DNA of 64,000 nt from DATCJA01 sp963814955 (lineage in GTDB: Bacteria; Acidobacteriota; Vicinamibacteria; Vicinamibacterales; UBA2999). A program made the translations under genes and the position numbers. Shown one piece after another: positions 1 to 9,938 of this stretch. Positions within the stretch are counted from its first letter, which is position 1; every line of letters starts with the position of its first letter. The stretch covers positions 78,415-142,414 of the forward strand of contig CAWFEX010000016.1 in the NCBI GenBank assembly GCA_963814955.1. Reading direction: 5' to 3'. A model generated the notes under the pieces. That model was not told the origin of the DNA and made no database searches. It saw nothing but the letters and a program-made list of their open reading frames with translations.

Positions 1-105
1 CGCGAAGGGGAAGATACCGGCGCCGTGTGTGCCGTCCTGGAAGCGATGGCCGGCATCGAGCGTCGTCTGCCGTCGCGGAAACGCAGACGGACTCCAGGGG
101 TCTGA
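1..105 (+). CDS. C-terminal tail of an unidentified gene (partial)
   Basis: An open frame enters from the left edge and stops with TGA at 103-105. The 34 visible residues include a helix-like stretch (DTGAVCAVLEAMAGIERRL) followed by a basic tail. The rest of the gene lies outside the window and the family is not recognised. The stop falls inside the palindromic GGGTCTGACCC repeat. The frame could be accidental. Confidence 0.3.
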   Translation, partial: REGEDTGAVCAVLEAMAGIERRLPSRKRRRTPGV

Positions 106-132
106 CCCGGGGTCAGACCCGGGTCAGACCCC
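97..132. repeat. GGGGTCTGACCC palindromic repeat cluster
   Basis: Three near-copies of GGGTCWGACCC lie back to back and can pair with one another as a hairpin. They sit just upstream of the putative promoter of the first receptor gene. Confidence 0.6.
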
Positions 133-142
133 TGCTCCGAAG

Positions 143-172
143 TTGACGGACGCTGGCCCAATCGCCTACTGT
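143..172 (+). promoter_or_regulatory. putative sigma-70 type promoter of the first TBDR
   Basis: TTGACG at 143-148, an 18-bp spacer and TACTGT at 167-172, about 120 bp before the chosen start codon. Similar boxes precede the receptor genes at 10898, 34146 and 47565. Pattern match only. Confidence 0.4.
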
Positions 173-292
173 CCCGCAACAGCTGTCAAATCATCCCAAA
201 GGTTGCTCGGGCGCCGTTTGAAAGAGCCTGACGGCCCACGGGACGTTTGTCCGAAAGTCGTGCCTCGGCATCGAGACCGGAGGAAATTGAAC

Positions 293-3277
293 ATGACTGG
301 CAGGGTTCTCAGGCGGGCATTCCTGTTCCTGGCATTTCTCGCGCTGCCCGTGCTCGGGCATGCGCAGGAGGCGGTGCTGACCGGCACCGTGACCGATTCA
401 ACCGGCGGCGTTCTGCCGGGCGTTACCGTTATCGCCGTGCACGAAGCCACGGGAAACCGCTTCGAAGCCATTACCGACGCCACCGGCAACTACCGCATTC
501 CCGTGCGTGTTGGCGCTCATACGATCACCGCCGAACTGCAGGGTTTCACGACCGTGACGCGCCCTGGTATTCAGCTGCTGGTCGGGCAGACCGCGGCCAT
601 AAATCTCCAGATGGCGCCGTCGACTGTACAGGAAACGGTGACAGTGACCGCCGAAGCGCCGATCCTCAACGTGGCGACATCGAGCCTCGGCGGCAACGTC
701 GACCCCACGCAGGTACGGGAGCTCCCGGCCGAAGGTCGCAACTGGATGGCGCTGGCGCTCCTCGCGCCGGGCAGCCGCACGGCAGCGGTTAATGTCACCT
801 CCGTGCTGCCGGATAGAAATGGTGGTGAGGTCCGCGAGTACCAGACCAACCTCGACGGCATGCAGGTGACCAACAGCCTTGGCGGCGGCGGCCAGCCGGC
901 CTTCAGCGGGGAGATGATCGCCGAGTTCCAGTTCATCTCGAATCGCTTCGACGCCACGCAGGGAAGGTCGCAGGGCGTTCAGGTCAACGTGATCACGAAG
1001 TCGGGGACGAACCAGCTCGCCGGTTCGTTTCGCGCCAACTTCCGCGACGATCGGTTCAATGCCGAGGACCGCGCGGTTGGTCGCCGAGTGCCGATTTCCA
1101 ATCAGCAGTACGCCGGATCCGCCGGTGGTCCGCTGATTCGTGACCGGCTGCATTACTTCGGGTTCTACGAGTACGAGCGCGAGCCGCGCACCAGCATCTG
1201 GAATACACCCTACCCGCGATTCAACGTCGCGCTGCAGGGAACTGCCACGAGGAAGCTGGGTGGCGGCCGCCTCGATTATCAGTTCTCGCCGCAGACGCGC
1301 TTGATGCTCAAAGGCAACCTGACGAAGACGTGGGAGCCGTTTGGTCCGGGCAGCAATAACAATCACCCGGCGAACACCGCGTCGACCGCCGAGACTCAGA
1401 ACACGACGCAGGCGCAGCTCACGCAGGTGCTGTCGAACACGATGCTGAACGAAGTTCGTGTGGCCTGGGCCGGATACATCTTCACGAACGCGAACCTCAC
1501 CCACTGGTCCAATCACTGGGCGGCCGTCAACGGGCCGTACGGCCCCGTCACTGTCGGGTCGCCGCGGATACAGTTCACCGGGTTCAACATCACGGGCAAC
1601 AACGGCTATCCACGGCATCGCAGCCAGGATCTGTACAGCGTGCAGGACAGCCTGACGTTGTCGTACAACGCACGCGGCCGGCATGACATGAAGGCCGGCG
1701 GTGAGTTCCTCCTGCATCATGAGATGAGCGCGAACTGCACCAATTGCATGGGGAACATCGACGCGCGCGGCGGCGCCATCTCGTCGCTGCCGATTCCAAT
1801 CGAAGACATCTTCCCGGATGCGTTCAACGTCGACACCTGGAACCTGGCCGCGATCTCGCCGCTCGTCCGGACCTACCGGCTCGGTGTCCACAAAGGTCGC
1901 CGCGACGATGTCGATCTGCCGTATTACGCGGCGTGGCTGCAGGACGACTGGAAAGTGACGAGCAAGCTGACGCTGAATCTCGGCGTGCGCTACGACCTGA
2001 CAATCGACTCGTTCGCACAATACGGGGAGTTTCTGCCCTTCATGGAGAAGGGGCGGCCGCAGGATGCCGACAACATCCAGCCGAGGCTTGGCTTTGCCTA
2101 TCAGTGGAACGATCGCACGGTCATCCGTGGCGGCTCTGGCAAGTATTTCGCCGAAGTGATCACGCCTGTTGTGTTATACGCGCTTGAGCCGGCCACGATC
2201 GCCGTGCTCGAGGTAGCCAACGACGGTCGGCCGGACTTCGCGCTGAACCCGTTCAATGGCCCGCCACCTACCTTCGAGCAGGCGGTGACGCGCTTCTGTT
2301 CGGCGCCGGAGCAGGCCGCCAACTTCGCGGCATGGCGCGCCAGGAATTTCGCGGGTAACCCGCCGTGCGTGCTCCGGGGCGCCGGGGAGATGGCACCGCC
2401 GGAGCAGTACGCGCACGTACCCCACACGTGGCAGACGTCCATCGGCGTGCAGCGACAGATCGGGAATTCAATGTCGGTTGAGGCAGACTACGTGTACTCC
2501 CGTGGTCGCGACGAAAAGTTCATCCAGGAGAACGTCAACCTCACTTGGACCAATGCCAGCGGCATTGGTCTGAACAACCCCTACCCTTCGACCGCGGCTC
2601 TTGCGGCAAACCGCGCGCTGCTGGCGTATCCGGAGTTCGGCATTGTGGCAATGACGCCGTTCACGGGACGTTCCGCCTATCATGCGCTGCAGACCGCCTT
2701 CAACAAGCGCATGAGCAACCGCTGGCAGGCCGGTGCGACCTATACGTTGGGAGGTCTGTGGAGCTCGGAAGGGCAACCGCTGGGTGGTGTGCCGGGATCG
2801 GTGCCACAGGAGGTTCCGTTCACGATCGCCGAAGATCTCGGAGGACCGACCGGCTGGACGTACGCTCAGAGCGATCAGCGCCACCGCGCCGTTTTCAACG
2901 GCATCTGGCAAGTGGGCCGTGGCTTCCAGGTGAGCGGAGTGCACTACTTCGGCGCCGGCAATCGCGCGGCGGGCAGCTACGGCGGCGATCGGCGCAACCT
3001 CGGGGCTGGCGGTGAACTGCGCCTGCGTCCGGATGGCACGATCGTACCGAGGAACGCATTCATTCAGCCGGCACAGAATCGAACGGGCGTTCGCATTCAG
3101 CAGCGGGTGCCGCTCGCGCGCGGCGCATCGGTGGACCTCATTGCCGAGGCGTTCAACGTCTTCAACCGCCCGAACTGGACGCTGGAGACGCAGGAGAGCA
3201 GCGCCGACTACAACGAGCGCGTCGCTGCACAGGTACCGGACGGCGCAGTTCGGATTCAGAGTGACGTTCTAGGGTAG
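293..3277 (+). CDS. TonB-dependent receptor with CarboxypepD_reg domain; frame slips at the extreme C-terminus
   Basis: Outer-membrane, energy-coupled transporter. The ATG at 293 follows a GGAGG-type ribosome site and begins a signal peptide ending near GHAQ. An Ig-like carboxypeptidase-regulatory domain follows (about residues 25-110, with GTVTDSTGGVLPGVTV), then a plug (LPAEGRN, ITKSGTN) and a long beta-barrel with aromatic-rich strands. The substrate is unknown. The frame ends in VRIQSDVLG, which is not a barrel terminus. One base over, the codons ending at 3272 read YRTAQFGFRVTF and stop, the expected final strand with terminal Phe. One extra G at 3232-3233 explains this. Of the six receptors it is the most divergent, as it lacks the QTGIVLQV-type plug leader of the others. 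Confidence 0.9.
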   Translation: MTGRVLRRAFLFLAFLALPVLGHAQEAVLTGTVTDSTGGVLPGVTVIAVHEATGNRFEAITDATGNYRIPVRVGAHTITAELQGFTTVTRPGIQLLVGQTAAINLQMAPSTVQETVTVTAEAPILNVATSSLGGNVDPTQVRELPAEGRNWMALALLAPGSRTAAVNVTSVLPDRNGGEVREYQTNLDGMQVTNSLGGGGQPAFSGEMIAEFQFISNRFDATQGRSQGVQVNVITKSGTNQLAGSFRANFRDDRFNAEDRAVGRRVPISNQQYAGSAGGPLIRDRLHYFGFYEYEREPRTSIWNTPYPRFNVALQGTATRKLGGGRLDYQFSPQTRLMLKGNLTKTWEPFGPGSNNNHPANTASTAETQNTTQAQLTQVLSNTMLNEVRVAWAGYIFTNANLTHWSNHWAAVNGPYGPVTVGSPRIQFTGFNITGNNGYPRHRSQDLYSVQDSLTLSYNARGRHDMKAGGEFLLHHEMSANCTNCMGNIDARGGAISSLPIPIEDIFPDAFNVDTWNLAAISPLVRTYRLGVHKGRRDDVDLPYYAAWLQDDWKVTSKLTLNLGVRYDLTIDSFAQYGEFLPFMEKGRPQDADNIQPRLGFAYQWNDRTVIRGGSGKYFAEVITPVVLYALEPATIAVLEVANDGRPDFALNPFNGPPPTFEQAVTRFCSAPEQAANFAAWRARNFAGNPPCVLRGAGEMAPPEQYAHVPHTWQTSIGVQRQIGNSMSVEADYVYSRGRDEKFIQENVNLTWTNASGIGLNNPYPSTAALAANRALLAYPEFGIVAMTPFTGRSAYHALQTAFNKRMSNRWQAGATYTLGGLWSSEGQPLGGVPGSVPQEVPFTIAEDLGGPTGWTYAQSDQRHRAVFNGIWQVGRGFQVSGVHYFGAGNRAAGSYGGDRRNLGAGGELRLRPDGTIVPRNAFIQPAQNRTGVRIQQRVPLARGASVDLIAEAFNVFNRPNWTLETQESSADYNERVAAQVPDGAVRIQSDVLG

Positions 3278-3278
3278 A

Positions 3279-3376
3279 CGCGCAGGCTGAAGCCTGCGCT
3301 CTACAATGCGGCTGGTCGCGCAGGCTGAAGCCTGCGCTCTACAATCACTTGTAGCGCGGGGGCTTCAGCCCCCGCG
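3279..3376. repeat. three GTAG-foot REP palindromes
   Basis: Copies at 3279-3304 and 3317-3342 point to the minus strand with identical arms (GCAGGCTTCAGCCTGC core). A third at 3351-3376 points to the plus strand with different arms (GGGGGCTTCAGCCCCC core). All share the GTAG foot and CTTCAG apex. The third ends only 9 bp before the next start codon. Confidence 0.8.
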
Positions 3377-3385
3377 TTGATTTCC

Positions 3386-4782
3386 ATGAAGATCCTCCGT
3401 GGCGCTCTGTGCGGGGCGATGCTCATTGCGTTGCACCAAGCCGGAACGGGCGTGGGTTTCCCCGCCCAGGCGCTCAAGCGTTCTACCCCCTACGCCGACG
3501 CCAAGCCGATCTTCGATGCTCTCCGCCCCGAGCTTCTCCCAGCGGAGCTGCGAGACGCCGCCGATCGTGAGATGCGCTGGGCCGAATGGATTGCCCGCCA
3601 CGATCAGGCGATTCGCGCGCGGGTTGCCGGCGGCGACGAAGATTCAATCGTTCATCTGCTGCTGTTCGGGACCTCCTTCACGAAGGCGCCGCGGGCATCC
3701 GAGCGCGACCTCGCAGGACTGGTCTCGGCGCCCGAGACCGCGCTTCGCGCACTTCGTCCTCGCATAGACGACTTCGCCGCGGCTGTCGCGTCGCCGGGTA
3801 CGAACGATCGCATGCAGTTTGCCCGGCGGGTCGTCGAACGCAAGGGGATCGACCCGCTCACCGAAACCGGCAAGACCGAGCTTCGCCGGTATCTCGAACA
3901 ACGAACGCAGGTTGTCGGCGGCTCGATTCAGTCGTCAAGAGTCCTGGATCCGGCGACCGGCGTTTCCGACAAGCTGACCGTATTCCGCGAGCGCGGGCTC
4001 TCGACCGATACGTCGGTGTTCATCGACTTCGGCATTGAACAGGCGCTCGAAGCCATGAAGGTTGCGGGAGCCTTGCGGGCAGGGTCGGTTCGCCGCGTGG
4101 CGATTGTCGGCCCCGGTCTCGACTTCACCGACAAGCTCGAAGGCTACGACTTCTATCCGGAACAGACCATTCAGCCGTTCGCGCTGATTGACTCGCTGCT
4201 TCGATTGGAGCTGTCGTCGCAGCCGGATTTGAACGTGGAGGCGTTCGATGTCAGTCCCAGAGTCGTCGAGCACCTCGATGCCGCCCGTTCGCGAGCACGT
4301 GCGGGCGCCGCGTACCGGTCGTGCTGCCCCGAAATACCGACCGGCCATGGAATGCCGATCTCCTGGACTACTGGCAGCGCTTTGGAAACTGGGTGGGCGA
4401 GAGCGCCAAAGTGGCTGCGCCGCCTGCGAGCGCCGGGGCCGTCGACGTCCGCGGTATCTCGATCCGTCCGGCGGTGGCGCTGTCTCTCACGTCGGCCGAT
4501 TTGAATGTCGTCACGGAGCGGTTGAACCGATCGACGGACGAGCTGTTCGACGTCGTCGTTGCCACCAACGTCCTGCTGTATTACGACGTGTTCGAGCAGT
4601 CGCTCGCGGCCGCGAACATTGCCGCCATGCTGCGCCCTGGTGGGTTTCTTCTCACCAACAACCGCATCTTCGAGCTGCCCGACAGTCCGCTGAGCGGCGT
4701 CGGTTACACCGACGTTGTTTACATGTCGCTCCCGGGCATCGGTGATGCAGGCGATCGAGTTGTCTGGTATCAGAAGCAGTGA
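3386..4782 (+). CDS. exported class I SAM methyltransferase-like protein, frameshifted
   Basis: About 465 residues once one frameshift is repaired. An N-terminal signal peptide (MKILRGALCGAMLIAL) precedes a helical region. A Rossmann-type nucleotide-binding segment follows (VRRVAIVGPGLDFTDK, then an acidic loop at VEAFDVSPRV). After the break come DVVVATNVLLYYD and LRPGGFLLTNN, which resemble the core strands of CheR-like class I methyltransferases. Frame 2 must pass to frame 1 at about 4316-4318, where restoring one G joins AAYR to VVLPRNTDRPW. Methyl donor and substrate are not shown. Export is odd for a SAM enzyme, so it may be a non-catalytic relative. No ribosome site is visible and a REP abuts the start. 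An alternative TTG start lies at 3377. Confidence 0.65.
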
Positions 4783-4812
4783 TCGTACGGATCGTTCCAT
4801 GAATCGTCTCAT

Positions 4813-5949
4813 TCATCGGAAGATCCGGTACACCGCGCGGAGTGGCGCAGTCACTCGCCAGCTTGCCGACTTGCGCAAGGCGTCAGCGTGCGCCTGTGCG
4901 GCGGACAGTTCCTGGCGAAGCACGCCAGCTTCTCGTTCGAGCGCCTCGATCCGGTGCTGAAGTCCGTCACGCACTGCTTCGAGTCCTGCGGTATGTTCAC
5001 GCAGAGCGCGCTGCTCCCGCTCGACACGATCAAGCTCCCGCTCGAGACGATCAATCTGTGTCCGTAAGCTCTCGTGGATCCGATCCCGGACGTCTCCGAG
5101 CACTAACGTATTCCGGTCGAACTCGGCCCGGATCGCATCGAGCGCGCCAAATGCCTGCGCCGTCCGGCTGGGGTCACGGTCGTGCAGCCATCCCAGCGCA
5201 GTCCATGCCCTCCGCGTCCAATCCGACAGGACAGGGGAAACACCTGCGATGTCAGGATCACCATGGTGGTGACAGAGCCGGTGGCTGACGAATCGATCGA
5301 TCTCGGCGTCGTCGACGACCGATCTGGTTGGCCACGGTGACTGGAGATCCTGGGAGAACCGTTCCGCGACTGTCGTCCAGTTCTCGAGCAGTTCCTGGTA
5401 CCGCACGAAGGTTCGTCTGACAGCACGGGTATCATGCTCGGCGTCCAGTACATGCCGGAGCCAAATGAGGAGCGAGAGGTCCGGCTCGAAGCCGTTTCTC
5501 GCGGCGAGTGACCGTGCAACATCGGCTGGGCTCCGCAACACCAGGATGGCCGCAGGCGCGATACGCTCCGCCTCCAAGGTCTGGAGCCAGAACGGCACGA
5601 AGCGGCACATCCGGGGATCCTTCAGTACGAATCGGGGCGCGTCTCCAAATTCGGCGTGGAGCGCCCCGCGGCATTCGTTGCTCAAATCGTCCGGCATCGC
5701 CAACCGGAGCCGTTCCGGCTCCAGCCGTGTGAACGCGTCCCAGCGGCTGCCGGCGGCGCGAAGCACCCGCTCATGAAGTTCGTAGAAGACCGCCGACTCG
5801 CAATAACCAGCCGGATTGTCAGGATCCGCCGGCAGCAGTGTCTTGGGACCCTGGGCACCCAGCCGAACGAGCAGGCCTGCGACAGCCGACGTGCCACCTC
5901 TGTGCATGCCGAGGACGAGGAGGGCTTCGCGGTTCACAGCACGACACAT
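4813..5949 (-). CDS. sulfotransferase-family protein with C-terminal coiled coil
   Basis: The N-terminus carries the PAPS-binding P-loop GMHRGGTSAVAG (about residues 14-25). ILVLRSPADVARSL follows, matching the second (3'-phosphate) PAPS site of sulfotransferases. The final 110 residues are rich in heptad Leu/Glu/Arg (coiled coil) and end in SASWRVTAPLRAVYR, a tail often seen on glycan-cluster transferases. Predicted role: sulfation of a surface polysaccharide or lipid, or a relative with another acceptor. It lies tail to tail with the methyltransferase-like gene and is divergent from the aminotransferase. I chose ATG at 5949 because similarity starts right after it. A GTG at 6042 would add 31 Arg-rich residues that look non-coding. 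Confidence 0.75.
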   Translation of the reverse strand: MCRAVNREALLVLGMHRGGTSAVAGLLVRLGAQGPKTLLPADPDNPAGYCESAVFYELHERVLRAAGSRWDAFTRLEPERLRLAMPDDLSNECRGALHAEFGDAPRFVLKDPRMCRFVPFWLQTLEAERIAPAAILVLRSPADVARSLAARNGFEPDLSLLIWLRHVLDAEHDTRAVRRTFVRYQELLENWTTVAERFSQDLQSPWPTRSVVDDAEIDRFVSHRLCHHHGDPDIAGVSPVLSDWTRRAWTALGWLHDRDPSRTAQAFGALDAIRAEFDRNTLVLGDVRDRIHESLRTQIDRLERELDRVEREQRALREHTAGLEAVRDGLQHRIEALEREAGVLRQELSAAQAHADALRKSASWRVTAPLRAVYRIFR

Positions 5950-6009
5950 CCCGTCAGCAGCATCGCAGACCGACCGAACGAGCGGAACACGCGACGACCT
6001 CGGCGTAGA

Positions 6010-7236
6010 ATGTCGTGCGGTGCGGCCTCGCCATGTAGTCACCGGCGCGACGTGACGAAATCATCAGATAGCGAGAGGCATCTGAAACTGGACCCCGAGC
6101 CCACGAAAGAACGCGTCGATCGAATCCATGTTCTCCGGCCTTTGCTGCCCGACGCTGGGCGCCTCTTATCTTATCTTCGGAGGATCGACGCCAGCCGGAC
6201 GTACACGAACTGGGGACCGCTCGCATCAGAGCTCGAAACCAGACTGGCCGCTCACTTTGGTGTTCCATCCGGGTGTGTGACCTCGGCGGCCTCTGGTACG
6301 GGAGCACTTATCGGCGCGATTCTCGCCACAGCGGGAAGAGCCGCTGTGGATCGTCAGCGGGCCATCGTCCCAGCGTTCACCTTCGTAGCTACCCCGCTCG
6401 CGGTGGAACAGTGTGGCTTCCGTCCGCACTTGGTGGACGTCGACGCCGACACCTGGCGTTTGCAGGCGGATGCGATCAGCCATCATTCGCTCTTGAATCA
6501 GGTGGGCCTCGTCGTCCCCGTGGCGACGTTCGGCCGGCCGGTCCCTCAAGCGCCATGGGTGGACTTCCAGCGTAGAACGGGCATCGCGGTCGTCATCGAC
6601 GGGGGCGCGAGCTTCGAAGCGGTTGGCGCCGATCCAGCGCGATTCCTTGGCGAGATTCCCGTCGCTTTGAGCTTCCACGCCACGAAGAGCTTCGCGACGG
6701 CGGAAGGCGGTTGCGTCATCACGACGGACAGCGAATTGTCCACGTCCGTGAACCGGGCGCTCAACTTCGGGTTCTTCGAAGCTCGCGAGTGTCGCGCGGC
6801 GAGCACCAACGGCAAGATGTCGGAGTACCACGCAGCGGTGGGTTTGGCCGAGCTCGACGGCTGGCTGGCGAAGCGCGCGACATTGAGGGAAGTGGCCGAC
6901 GCATATCGCCGGCAAGTGGGGGCGGTCGGTTTCGGCGATCGTCTGCTGGTCTCTCCGGACGTGGCCAGCTGCTACGTTCTGTTCCGAGGCGCGCACCCCG
7001 CTGAAGCCACTGCCATCTTGCGTAGATTAGAGGCATCGAATATCGAAACGCGCCTCTGGTATGGTCATGGCCTGCATCGACATCCGTACTACAGTGATGT
7101 GGCACGGGACGACCTTCCGGTGACCGATCGGATCGCGCCGCTCACAATCGGCCTGCCGGTCGCCCCCGACCTGCCGGAGGCGTGCATCCGCCGCCTGGTG
7201 GCCGCGCTCGCGCCGGGTGTCCGTGGGCACTGCTGA
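6010..7236 (+). CDS. DegT/DnrJ/EryC1/StrS-family PLP aminotransferase
   Basis: About 400 residues of a sugar aminotransferase (fold type I). Visible are an N-terminal TNWGPLASELETRLAAHFGV segment and the SAASGTGALIGAIL phosphate-loop region. FTFVATPLAV is typical of the family, VVIDGGASFEA holds the Asp that contacts the PLP ring, and SFHATKSFATAEGG holds the Schiff-base Lys. The family normally makes amino sugars on nucleotide-sugar carriers, fitting the neighbouring transferase genes. It is divergent from the sulfotransferase. The start is uncertain: ATG 6010 gives about 45 extra residues before the conserved part, GTG 6052 is another option, and neither has a clear ribosome site. Confidence 0.8.
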   Translation: MSCGAASPCSHRRDVTKSSDSERHLKLDPEPTKERVDRIHVLRPLLPDAGRLLSYLRRIDASRTYTNWGPLASELETRLAAHFGVPSGCVTSAASGTGALIGAILATAGRAAVDRQRAIVPAFTFVATPLAVEQCGFRPHLVDVDADTWRLQADAISHHSLLNQVGLVVPVATFGRPVPQAPWVDFQRRTGIAVVIDGGASFEAVGADPARFLGEIPVALSFHATKSFATAEGGCVITTDSELSTSVNRALNFGFFEARECRAASTNGKMSEYHAAVGLAELDGWLAKRATLREVADAYRRQVGAVGFGDRLLVSPDVASCYVLFRGAHPAEATAILRRLEASNIETRLWYGHGLHRHPYYSDVARDDLPVTDRIAPLTIGLPVAPDLPEACIRRLVAALAPGVRGHC

Positions 7237-7307
7237 CGCCGGACTTGGCGTCGGCGATTCCGAAGAATGAATTCCCACACGACATCCACGGTCGTCGGAC
7301 ATCTCCA

Positions 7308-8254
7308 ATGAGACAAGTGGCCGTGCTCGTCGCCGCCAGTCCAACGAGAGCCTTCTACTCGCAGGTCGCAGCCCTCAGGCTGGCACTGCACCGACTTCGC
7401 TGGTCGCGATGGCAGCCCAGCGTGCACTTATACGTCGGCGGGTCGTACAGACCCGGCGGCCCTCGAAGAGTGGCTGCCACATCTGGGCGGCGTCCAGATC
7501 CATTGGACTCCGGCAGCGCGTTTTGCTCTCGATGGCGATTGGGCCCAGTCCGACGACGTCTTCATGTCGGCTCCGCCGGACGCTGATGTACTGCTGGCCA
7601 TGGACGCCGATACCCTACCCGTTGACGTCTTGGAACCAGTCCTGGACGACGTGTGGGAAAGCGGCGCCGTTGCCGGCGTCATCGCCCACTATCCCCCCTT
7701 CCCCCAGGCGGTGGGCCCGGGAGGGGACGCGTCGCTCCGCGAGGCGTGGCGACACCTTGCGAAGGGGCTGCTCGATACACCGCTTGACTTCTCTTACTGT
7801 CACACGCTGATCGGCTCCGAGGTCCAGCACGAACAAAGAGTGGCACCCTTTTATCTCAACTTCGGCGTCGTGTTCTTTCCGCGAGACGCGTTTCATTCCA
7901 TCGCACCGCCGTACCTTGGCGATCAGGCCGCAACTGATGCAACGGATGTCATCGCCGGATTTCTCCGGTCAAGCGGCGTTGACACTCGCAATCGCCTCGG
8001 AAAAGGCGAACACGGTGGCGTTGCCGATGCGATACAACTTCCCCAACGATCCAATCGCCGAGCAGATGTATCCGGCGGAACTTGACCGCGCCGTGGTGTT
8101 TCATTACCTGCGCACCGACACGTTCGATCGCCATCAGATCTTTGTCACCACAGAGCAGTACCAGAGGTTTCTCGCGCTTCACCTCCAAGGAGTCAATCGA
8201 CGATTCCAGGAGGCAGTCCGGACAATCATCGGCGAGCGCTATCCCTTCGCTTGA
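7308..8254 (+). CDS. glycosyltransferase-like protein, two frameshifts
   Basis: Restored length about 314 residues. The start MRQVAVLVAASPTRAFYSQV is followed by HLYVGG in frame 0. One extra G in the GGG at 7439-7441 moves the gene to a second frame (RTDPRALEEWLPHLGG, then DVLLAMDADTLPVDVLEPVL). An extra T at 7960-7962 moves it to a third (FSGQAALTLAIASEKANTV to RYPFA). LLAMDADTLP has the DxD signature and flanks of nucleotide-sugar glycosyltransferases, but the exact family is not recognised. It follows the aminotransferase in the same direction after 71 bp. It converges on the methyltransferase below, and the two 3' ends overlap by 29 bp. Confidence 0.6.
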
Positions 8255-8967
8255 CGTTCTGCCCGGGACGACAGACGTACAAGCCGTAGCCAAACAGCTC
8301 AGGCCCCGTGGCCACGGTCCTGAGGCCCGCATTCCGAAAAGCCGCCCGGTACTGCTGGTCCGTGAAGAGGCCCAGTTCCTGTCGTTCCGTGAAATGTGCC
8401 ACACCGGTGGCGGTTGCCACGAGGTACTGTGAATCGAAGACGGACACTGCTCCCCTGCGCTTCGTGATGTACAAACGTGCCACCTTGAGATCGGCGTCGT
8501 CGACGCGATCGAACACGAGCCGACCCGTGACAAACCGTTCCGGACTTACCCATGGTTCGACGACGAGCACGCCTCCCGGACGGAGATGGCGGACGAGGCA
8601 ACGTATCGCCTTGCCGAGGCTGGCTGAACGTCTTCGCATAGGCGATCGCACCAAACAAGCATGTGATGACGTCGAACTGTCGATTTAGGTTGAAATCGAC
8701 CAACGTGCCCTGATGAAAGCGAACGCCAGGACAGCGTTTGCGGGCTATGGCCAGCATCTGACGGCTCAAATCGAGCCCCTCAGCATGGAACCTGCCGCGC
8801 AGGTGCTCCAGGTGCCGGCCGGTGCCGCACCCGACGTCGAGCAGACTGCGGGCGCCTGGCGCGACGCGCCGCAGAATCCGCACGAGCGTGCGGCTCGCTC
8901 GTCGATAATCCTTCTTTCGGCAGAGGGCATCGTAGACGACGGCCGACTGACGATAGGGAATCGTCAT
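8226..8967 (-). CDS. class I SAM-dependent methyltransferase, frameshifted
   Basis: About 246 residues after repair. Motif I is SLLDVGCGTGRHLEHL, with the acidic end of the second strand in AEGLDLSRQML. Motif IV is FDVITCLFGAIAYAKT. The frame then slips at about 8620 (one extra C on the coding strand) and continues as LGKAIRCLVRHLRPGGVLVVEPW, the post-I loop and strand of the same fold, ending YGLYVCRPGQN. Its ATG overlaps the stop of the upstream acyltransferase gene as ATGA, so translation is probably coupled. The substrate is probably a sugar or glycolipid, judging only from the neighbours. Confidence 0.8.
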
Positions 8968-9938
8968 GGCCGCTCGAGCGTCCCACTCCGCTCACGCGTG
9001 GAAGCAAACTCGCCCTCACGGTATGCGGGGAAGTACGTCGTCTTGCCAGCGGCTCGGTCCGTTGAAAGGCTGTGGTACACGTCGCGCTGAAGGACACGCC
9101 CGCACAGGAACGTTTGCCGGGTGCCGGTTGCCCACCCGGCCTTGAACCGCTGTAAGCCGTCCAGCGACGCACCCTCCGAGGTTCCTGCTCCCCCACCGAG
9201 ATCGAGCCAGCGCACGCATTCGCGGAAGTGCTGAATGGCATGCCAGTAGAGGGCGTACGACGCCATGAACTCGGAACCGCGTGCGCTCGTTGCGCCCAAG
9301 TGTCCGTAAGCGACCCCGTCGTGCACATACCACAAGTGCAGGCCGACAATCTCATCGATCGCCAAAGCGCGGAACATGACCAGCCCTGGCACACCGAGCT
9401 GCTTTTCGAATGCGGCCCGTGAGAACGCTCGGACACCCGTGATGCCGTGCCGCGCGGCCAGCCGTCCATACAGATCGCACCACTCATCGAGAAACTCGAG
9501 CGGTGTCTGACAGGCGTCTACGCGTACGAGACGGTGAGCCTTGTGTATGTTGCGTCGGTGTGACCGACCGATGACATCGGTAACGGGGCACAGAAGGTCG
9601 GTGACGTAATGCTGCTTGAAAGGAATGACGACGTCGAACCACCGGCGAAGATCAGCCTCCGCGACATCGCCGAACGGATTCGGGACCAGCGACACCGAGA
9701 CGAGAGTCTCGGCCAGCTCCGACAGGTCGACAGGCAGACGAGACCAGGTGCGGCAGTCGAACAGTGGATAACATCCCATGCCGTCTCGCAGTGCCGATCC
9801 AGGAATGGCGCGCTCGACCAGCCAGCCACCGCAATTCGGCAACTCGCGCGGGTGGCCAACGTCGGCAAACGATTCCGCGTATTGACGATGACAGTAACCT
9901 GCGGCCATGTCTGGGTCAGACGTGGCGATCGGCGTCAC
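8964..9938 (-). CDS. FemAB/GNAT-like (BioF2-like) acyltransferase
   Basis: 324 residues with the pattern of acetyltransf_6/BioF2-type GNAT proteins found in exopolysaccharide clusters. SHRRNIHKAHRLVRV comes in the middle, then a block around FEKQLGVPGLVMFRALAIDEIVGLHLWYVHDGVAYGHL. The motif RWLDLGGGAG and the segment LQRFKAGWATGTRQTFLCG, typical of this group, lie near the C-terminus. Predicted role: acyl or aminoacyl transfer onto a surface glycan or lipid precursor. Its start overlaps the stop of the methyltransferase at 9935 by ATGA, and its stop overlaps the next start the same way, giving a three-gene coupled operon. Met11 is a possible shorter start. Confidence 0.7.
   Translation of the reverse strand: MTPIATSDPDMAAGYCHRQYAESFADVGHPRELPNCGGWLVERAIPGSALRDGMGCYPLFDCRTWSRLPVDLSELAETLVSVSLVPNPFGDVAEADLRRWFDVVIPFKQHYVTDLLCPVTDVIGRSHRRNIHKAHRLVRVDACQTPLEFLDEWCDLYGRLAARHGITGVRAFSRAAFEKQLGVPGLVMFRALAIDEIVGLHLWYVHDGVAYGHLGATSARGSEFMASYALYWHAIQHFRECVRWLDLGGGAGTSEGASLDGLQRFKAGWATGTRQTFLCGRVLQRDVYHSLSTDRAAGKTTYFPAYREGEFASTRERSGTLERP

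Noticed and set aside
398..2020. 540-codon open frame on the minus strand inside the first receptor gene
   Set aside because: Antisense shadow of a GC-rich gene: Arg/Val/His-rich, no family pattern, no ribosome site, and fully covered by a convincing receptor.
5656..6009. N-terminal extension of the aminotransferase frame back to 5656
   Set aside because: It overlaps the sulfotransferase gene in antisense and has no aminotransferase features; similarity begins after about 6110.
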